Positions 5,525 to 9,652 of a DNA stretch of 9,652 bases are shown here, piece after piece. Position 1 is the first letter of the stretch. Every line of letters begins with the position of its first letter. A model generated the notes under the pieces. It searched no databases and had not been told where the DNA came from. It saw nothing but the letters and a program-made list of their open reading frames with translations. Source of the stretch: Chloroflexota bacterium (GTDB lineage Bacteria; Chloroflexota; Anaerolineae; Fen-1058); contig JACRBO010000636.1 in NCBI GenBank assembly GCA_016219235.1, positions 1 to 9,652 on the forward strand. Reading direction: 5' to 3'. A program made the translations under genes and the position numbers.

Positions 5525-6889
5525 ATGCTAAACGAAGCCATTGCCTATTACCATAGCCTATTCGACGACGATAGTGCCGCGCGTGAGAATGACGCCGCTT
5601 TGAGCGACGCCCTCCAGCGCGGCGGTTTGTTTTTCGGCACGCGGCCTATCTGCGTGGTGCTGCGTCCGCGGTTGCTGACGGCCGCGCAATATGCCACGCT
5701 TCAGCAAGTCTGCTCGATGGTGGGCGGGGCGGCACGGCAAGTCGTGAAGTACATGCTCACTGACGCAGCCACGCGTTCGCTAATGGCGTTCACTTCCGGC
5801 GAGGACGCGCTGCTGGATATGGATCCCGGCTATGACGAAGCCAGCGCCTCGTCGCGGCTCGATTCGTTCTTTGATAACGACAACGGCTCGCTGCAATTCG
5901 TGGAATACAACGCCGAATCACCGGCGGGCATGGCGTATGAAGATGCACTGTCCGACGTGTTTCTCAATTTGCCCGTGATGCAAGGCTTTGCTGAGAAATA
6001 CACCGTCACCAAGGTCGATTCGTCGCCAATGATGATGGACACGCTGCTGGAGAAATTCCGCGAGTGGGGCAAGGCCAGTGAGCCGCGCGTCGCCATCGTC
6101 GATTGGAAAGGGCTGCCCACGCAGGCTGAATTCGTGATGTTTGCGAAGCTGTTCGAGGCCAATGGCATCCCGACCGTGATCTGCTCGCCCGACGAGTTGA
6201 CCTATCGGGGCAGGATGCTGTATGCTAACGGGCAGCCCGTCAACCTCGTCTACAAACGGGTGCTGACCAGCGAGTTCCTCGATCGGTATGGGCAGGCGAC
6301 CGCGCTCGATCATCCCCTTGCGCAGGCGTATCGTGACGGCGCGATCTGCCTCGTCAACAGCTTCAAGGCGAAGCCGCTGCACAAGAAAATGATCTTTGGT
6401 CTGTTGAGCGACCCGTCGATTATGAGCGCGGCCGGGATCGACGCCGCGACGCAATCGGAACTGGCGAAGCACATCCCGTGGACCCGGCGCGTGCTGCCCT
6501 CGCGCACGACGTATCAGAATCAGGAAGTGGATTTGCTGAAGTTCATCCGTGACTATCAGGATCGCTTGCTGCTCAAGCCCAACGACGAATACGGCGGGAA
6601 GGGGATCACCATCGGGTGGGAGACCAGCCCTGAGGAGTGGGCTCAGGCGATCGAGGCTGCTTTGGAATCGCCGTTCGTGGTGCAAGAACGAGTGCACATC
6701 GCATACGAGGATTATCCGTCGTGCGTCGATGGCAAGCTGCACATCGGGCGAAGATTGGTGGACACCGATCCCTATCTGTTTAACACGCAGGTGCAGGGCG
6801 CGCTGACGCGCCTATCGACGGTGACGCTGCTGAACGTGACGGCGGGCGGCGGTTCGACCGTGCCAACGATGTTGATCGCTGCGAAATAG
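5525..6889 (+). CDS. Circularly permuted ATP-grasp protein (glutathionylspermidine synthase-like)
   Basis: 454 residues from ATG 5525. Two ATP-grasp motifs occur in the reverse of the usual order: the metal-binding-like FVEYNAESPAGMAYED (E127, N129, E131) is in the N-terminal third, while the ATP-binding loop RLLLKPNDEYGGKGI (K351) and hinge SPFVVQERV (E388) are C-terminal. This is what circularly permuted ATP-grasp families show, including glutathionylspermidine synthase-like proteins. Between them lie KRVLTSEF (244-251) and SFKAKPLHKKMIFGLLSD (279-296), probably substrate or phosphate contacts. It probably forms an amide bond using ATP; partners are unknown. It follows a conventional ATP-grasp gene and precedes a GCS2 ligase by 9 bases, suggesting stepwise assembly of one product. 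The ribosome site is weak (AGGT 5517-5520) and lies right after a stable hairpin, so translation may be limited. Confidence 0.72.
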   Translation: MLNEAIAYYHSLFDDDSAARENDAALSDALQRGGLFFGTRPICVVLRPRLLTAAQYATLQQVCSMVGGAARQVVKYMLTDAATRSLMAFTSGEDALLDMDPGYDEASASSRLDSFFDNDNGSLQFVEYNAESPAGMAYEDALSDVFLNLPVMQGFAEKYTVTKVDSSPMMMDTLLEKFREWGKASEPRVAIVDWKGLPTQAEFVMFAKLFEANGIPTVICSPDELTYRGRMLYANGQPVNLVYKRVLTSEFLDRYGQATALDHPLAQAYRDGAICLVNSFKAKPLHKKMIFGLLSDPSIMSAAGIDAATQSELAKHIPWTRRVLPSRTTYQNQEVDLLKFIRDYQDRLLLKPNDEYGGKGITIGWETSPEEWAQAIEAALESPFVVQERVHIAYEDYPSCVDGKLHIGRRLVDTDPYLFNTQVQGALTRLSTVTLLNVTAGGGSTVPTMLIAAK

Positions 6890-6898
6890 GGGGGAGCC

Positions 6899-8080
6899 AT
6901 GAGTTTCTACGATCCGCTCAGCAAGGACTTTCCATTTACGCTTGGCATTGAAGAAGAGTATCAAATCATCGATCCGGCGACTGGTGAACTGCGGTCCTAC
7001 ATCAGCCAGATTCTGGAAGAGGGGCGGCTGATTCTGCAAGAGCAGCTGAAGCCGGAAATGATGCAGTCGGTGGTGGAAGCGGGCACGCACGTCTGTCGCA
7101 CCGTCGACGAAGCCCGCGCCGAGATTGTGCGGCTGCGCGGCACCATCGCGGCGCTGGCGCACAAGCAGGGCTTGACGATTGCGGCGTCAGGGACGCACCC
7201 GTTTTCGTCGTGGGTGGATCAAGAGGTCTATCCACACGAGCGTTATTATGGCGTGCTGAATGAGATGCAGGATGCCGCGCGGCAGCTGCTGATCTTTGGC
7301 ATGCACGTGCATGTGGGCATGCCCAATCTGGAACTGGGCATCCAGATTCAGAATGTGATGCGCTATTTCTTGCCGCACCTGTTGACACTCTCGACCAGTT
7401 CGCCGTTCTGGATGGGGCGCAATACGGGCTTCAAATCGTATCGCTCGATTATCTTCTCCAATTTCCCACGCACCGGTATCCCCGGCGAATTCGTGTCGTA
7501 CGCCGAGTTTGAGAGCTATGTTGATTTGCTGATCAAGACCAACAGCATCGACAATGGCAAGAAGATTTGGTGGGACGTGCGGCCGCATCCGGTCTTCAAG
7601 ACGATCGAGACGCGCATCTGCGACATCGCGACGAAGGTGGACGAAGCGATCTGCATCGCGGCGCTGATTCAGGCGATTGTCGTCAAATTGAACTGGCTGT
7701 TTGAAAAGAATCTGAGTTTCCGCCTGTACAATCGTTCGTTGATCAACGAAAACAAATGGCGCGCGGTGCGCTACGGCCTCGACGGGGAGTTGATCGACTT
7801 TGGCAAGCAGGAATCGATTCCGGCGCGCAAGCTGCTGCCGGAACTGGTGGAGTTTGTCGATGAAGTCGTCGATGATCTGGGTTCACGCCCGGCGGTGGAA
7901 TATGCGTACAAGATGATCGAGCAAGGCACCAGCGCCGATCGGCAGCTGGCAACCTTCGCGCGCACGAATGATCTGAAAGCTGTGGTCGCGCAGATCGTCG
8001 AAGAGACGCTGGAAGGTGTGCCGACGGATGTGTCGCTCACGCGGCTAAAATCGAACGCGGAAGAGAACGCGCTGTCATAA
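6899..8080 (+). CDS. Carboxylate-amine ligase, GCS2/YbdK family (glutamate-cysteine ligase-like)
   Basis: 393 residues from ATG 6899, a little longer than E. coli YbdK. The GCS2 signature is at the N-terminus: FTLGIEEEYQIID (residues 13-25, metal-binding Glu residues). Other family stretches are ASGTHPFS (97-103), FGMHVHVGM (133-141), FWMGRNTGFKSYRS (170-183) and WWDVRPHPVFKTIETRICD (224-242, R240). Members join the gamma-carboxylate of glutamate, or another carboxylate, to an amine with ATP; YbdK itself has weak glutamate-cysteine ligase activity. Substrates here cannot be fixed from sequence. AGGGGGGAG at 6888-6896 overlaps the stop of the preceding gene, and with a gap of only 9 bases the two are almost certainly one transcript and may be translationally coupled. 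It is the last gene of the cluster, followed by the terminator at 8100-8129. Confidence 0.85.
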   Translation: MSFYDPLSKDFPFTLGIEEEYQIIDPATGELRSYISQILEEGRLILQEQLKPEMMQSVVEAGTHVCRTVDEARAEIVRLRGTIAALAHKQGLTIAASGTHPFSSWVDQEVYPHERYYGVLNEMQDAARQLLIFGMHVHVGMPNLELGIQIQNVMRYFLPHLLTLSTSSPFWMGRNTGFKSYRSIIFSNFPRTGIPGEFVSYAEFESYVDLLIKTNSIDNGKKIWWDVRPHPVFKTIETRICDIATKVDEAICIAALIQAIVVKLNWLFEKNLSFRLYNRSLINENKWRAVRYGLDGELIDFGKQESIPARKLLPELVEFVDEVVDDLGSRPAVEYAYKMIEQGTSADRQLATFARTNDLKAVVAQIVEETLEGVPTDVSLTRLKSNAEENALS

Positions 8081-8099
8081 CTGACGGCGTTCAACAAAA

Positions 8100-8129
8100 A
8101 CGGCGAGCCGCTTCGCGTGGACTCGCCGT
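8100..8129. terminator. Bidirectional intrinsic terminator between convergent genes
   Basis: ACGGCGAG at 8100-8107 is exactly complementary to CTCGCCGT at 8122-8129, with a smaller inner stem (CCGC with GTGG) between them. On the + strand it is followed by ATTTGTTT. On the minus strand it is followed by a run of five T (complement of 8096-8100), giving the stronger U-tract for ilvE. It sits 19 bases after the GCS2 stop and 18 bases beyond the ilvE stop, so it probably ends both transcripts. Confidence 0.75.
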
Positions 8130-8147
8130 ATTTGTTTGCCCTGATGT

Positions 8148-9071
8148 CTACGCTTTGACCGGCGTCAGCCAATGCCTGTAACCGGCGTCTTGCCCGTGAA
8201 TCGCCGCCTGATACGCCTGCTGAATCCGCCGCGTGACTGGCCCCATCTTGCCCGAGCCGATGACGCGGAAATCGATCTCGCGCAAGGCGATACACTCTGC
8301 CGCCGAGCCGCACACGAAGACCTCGTCGGCGATGTAGAGTTGATCGCGGCTGATCATCTGCTCGGTGACCTCGTAGCCCAGATCGCGCGCGATGACGATC
8401 AGTGAATCACGGGTTACGCCTTCCAAAATCGTGGTCGGCGGCGGCGTGACGATCTTGCCGTGCCGCACGACGAAGATGTTCTCGCCGGTACATTCGGCCA
8501 CGTAGCCTTGTGGATCAAGCATAATCGCTTCATCAAAGCCCAGTCGCACCGACTCGGTTTTTGCCAGCGCCGAGTTGGCGTAGTTGCCGCCGATCTTGGC
8601 CTTCGTCATAGTGACATTGACATGATGCCGTGTATAGGATGAAATGTTGGCGCGGATACCGGACTCGATCGCCGCTTCGCCGAGATACGCGCCCCACGCC
8701 CATGCCGCGATGCCCAGATGCGGCGTGCCGCCATCGACATTGATGTTCCAGCCGCCTTCGCTAAGCCAGATCACGGGCCGGATGTAGCACTCGTCAAATT
8801 CATTGGCCGCGATCGTTTGCACGATCGCCTGCGCCACATCCTCGGCGCTCCACGGCAGATCGCGCATGCCCAGCACGTGCGCCGAATCGATCAGGCGTTC
8901 GGCATGTTCGGGCAATCGAAACACGGCCGGGCCGCGTTCGGTCTTGCAACAGCGAATGCCTTCAAATACCGATAGTCCGTAATGCAATCCGACGTTCAGA
9001 AAATGCACGGTGGCGTTGGCGTATTCCACCAACTTGCCATCCATCCAGATGAAACGGCTTTCCATGCCCAT
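8148..9071 (-). CDS. ilvE: Branched-chain amino acid aminotransferase (class IV PLP enzyme)
   Basis: 307 residues, about the length of E. coli IlvE (309), which it resembles along its whole length. The start contains FIWMDGKLVEYANATVH and LHYGLSVFEGIR; the PLP lysine is K159 in TKAKIGGNYANSALAK; the class IV signature region follows in EAIMLDPQGYVAECTGENIFVV. Further matches are ILEGVTRDSLI, LYIADEVFVCGSAAE and GPVTRRIQQAY. The enzyme transfers amino groups between glutamate and the 2-oxo acids of leucine, isoleucine and valine, using pyridoxal phosphate. The start MGMES is chosen because AAGGAG (complement of 9080-9085) lies 8 bases before it; the second Met is possible. Upstream on the same strand is prephenate dehydratase, separated by the inverted-repeat element at 9089-9272, which may carry the promoter. 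It ends at the terminator 8100-8129. Confidence 0.92.
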   Translation of the reverse strand: MGMESRFIWMDGKLVEYANATVHFLNVGLHYGLSVFEGIRCCKTERGPAVFRLPEHAERLIDSAHVLGMRDLPWSAEDVAQAIVQTIAANEFDECYIRPVIWLSEGGWNINVDGGTPHLGIAAWAWGAYLGEAAIESGIRANISSYTRHHVNVTMTKAKIGGNYANSALAKTESVRLGFDEAIMLDPQGYVAECTGENIFVVRHGKIVTPPPTTILEGVTRDSLIVIARDLGYEVTEQMISRDQLYIADEVFVCGSAAECIALREIDFRVIGSGKMGPVTRRIQQAYQAAIHGQDAGYRHWLTPVKA

Positions 9072-9088
9072 GAAGAAAACTCCTTATT

Positions 9089-9272
9089 GGACACAGATTC
9101 CACAGATAAACACAGATGGTTTTTGAGACACTATAGCATCACCGCCGGAAGAAGTGGCTTTCGTACCACAAATGCGCTGAAATCAAGCGAAACCCATTGC
9201 GAATGCTGCTGGCTCCGGTGTTCTTGCTACAGTGTCGTTTTTGATCTGTGTAATCTGTGTTCATCTGTGTCC
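9089..9272. repeat. MITE-like inverted-repeat element built of CACAGAT units
   Basis: The left arm 9089-9138 and the right arm 9225-9272 are imperfect inverted repeats of about 50 bp. Read inward, both start GGACACAGAT, carry two more CACAGAT units 9-10 bases apart, and end GACACTATAGCA (left) or GACACTGTAGCA (right), with weaker similarity continuing inward (CACCG and CGGA). The core of about 85 bases shows no gene. No transposase is encoded, so a non-autonomous mobile or structured element is likely. It fits the pheA-ilvE spacer almost exactly: 2 bases from the pheA stop and 3 bases from the ilvE ribosome site. ATT at 9086-9088 and 9274-9276 could be a short target duplication, but that is weak evidence. 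Confidence 0.75.
9130..9138 (-). promoter_or_regulatory. Extended -10 promoter-like motif upstream of ilvE, inside the inverted-repeat arm
   Basis: On the minus strand the bases read TGCTATAGT, an extended -10 with five of six matches to TATAAT. No good -35 lies 16-18 bases upstream, so activity would depend on the extended motif. Transcription would begin near 9123 and give a leader of about 50 bases covering the CACAGAT repeats, then the AAGGAG and start codon of ilvE. Confidence 0.4.
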
Positions 9273-9274
9273 GA

Positions 9275-9652
9275 TTACATATCTCGCGCATAAGAGCCGA
9301 GCACACGCAATGTCGTCGCGTATTCGTTCAAGTGATCGAGCGCGCGCTGTACGTTGATATCGGCGCGGCTGCCGACAAAATCGAGATAAAACAGGTAGTC
9401 CCACGGCGTGCCCGCCAGCGGCCGCGATTCGATCTTGGTGAGATCGAGGTCGCGCAGCGCGAAGACGCTCAAGGCTTTGAACAACGCGCCGGGCACATTC
9501 TTCAGGGTAAACACGATCGAGGTTTTGGCGGGGGCCGCCGGTACGATCGGTTCGCGTGCCAGCACCACGAAGCGCGTATAGTTGGCCTCGTCGTCCTCGA
9601 TGCCCTCTTCGAGAATCTGCATCTCGTACACTTCGGCCGCGCGCCGCGACGC
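9275..9652 (-). CDS. pheA: Prephenate dehydratase, C-terminal ACT regulatory domain (partial)
   Basis: The gene enters from the right edge; 125 C-terminal residues are visible, ending at TAA (complement of 9275-9277). They begin [28 protein letters not shown], where the TRF triplet (visible residues 26-28) is the conserved catalytic motif at the end of the prephenate dehydratase domain. An ACT domain follows with GALF (55-58) and ESRP (75-78), the motifs that bind phenylalanine for feedback inhibition. The enzyme converts prephenate to phenylpyruvate in phenylalanine synthesis. The frame is open through the window edge, so the GTG at 9629-9631 is an internal Val codon, not a start. The downstream gene on the same strand is ilvE; the pair may form an amino-acid biosynthesis operon interrupted by the inverted-repeat element. 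Confidence 0.9.
   Translation of the reverse strand, partial: ASRRAAEVYEMQILEEGIEDDEANYTRFVVLAREPIVPAAPAKTSIVFTLKNVPGALFKALSVFALRDLDLTKIESRPLAGTPWDYLFYLDFVGSRADINVQRALDHLNEYATTLRVLGSYARDM

Noticed and set aside
5918..6742. 274-codon open frame on the minus strand
   Set aside because: Antisense to the permuted ATP-grasp gene, whose motifs are clear; the antisense product has no recognisable domain.
8172..8975. Plus-strand open frames over the aminotransferase region
   Set aside because: Antisense to a full-length IlvE with all its motifs; no independent coding evidence.
9089..9272. Insertion sequence encoding its own transposase
   Set aside because: Only 184 bp long; the open frame across it shows no transposase motif and consists of repeat arms.

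Overview
The window is GC-rich, gene-dense bacterial chromosome with no gene-free stretch longer than about 200 bases. The gene set (fatty-acid synthesis, a membrane protein fused to a nuclease/phosphatase domain, a LysM lipoprotein with a Pro/Thr-rich linker, a run of amide-bond ligases) and the repeat-filled spacers resemble Chloroflexota (Anaerolineae-like) genomes. That assignment is inference; no rRNA or marker gene is present. The hexamer CGATCG is strikingly over-used throughout.

Layout. Positions 1-165 are the 3' end of an enoyl-ACP reductase (fabI). Next, on the + strand, come a multi-pass membrane protein with a C-terminal EEP (endonuclease/exonuclease/phosphatase) domain (218-2101), a LysM lipoprotein with its own promoter (2208-2918), a perfect inverted repeat that probably terminates it, and a Nudix hydrolase of the ADP-ribose pyrophosphatase type (2997-3533). 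A four-gene cluster follows: an esterase-like alpha/beta hydrolase (3636-4355), a RimK-like ATP-grasp ligase (4500-5447), a circularly permuted ATP-grasp protein (5525-6889) and a GCS2/YbdK-type carboxylate-amine ligase (6899-8080). A bidirectional terminator at 8100-8129 separates this from a convergent minus-strand pair: branched-chain aminotransferase (8148-9071) and, upstream of it, the C-terminal part of prephenate dehydratase (9275 to the window edge).

How the genes may work together. Three ATP-dependent carboxylate-amine ligases in a row plus a hydrolase suggest a pathway for a small peptide-like or amide-linked metabolite, perhaps a gamma-glutamyl or thiol compound. The product cannot be read from sequence. 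The minus-strand pair belongs to amino-acid biosynthesis.

Hidden structure. The first three spacers of the ligase cluster (before the esterase, before the ATP-grasp gene, before the permuted ATP-grasp gene) each hold a different degenerate array of 7-base units with dyad symmetry. The pheA-ilvE spacer is filled by an approximately 184-bp element whose long inverted arms are built of CACAGAT units 9-10 bases apart and which carries an extended -10 promoter-like motif in each arm. All four share one architecture (arms of short tandem units, inverted about a centre) although their unit sequences differ. This is the most unusual signal in the window.
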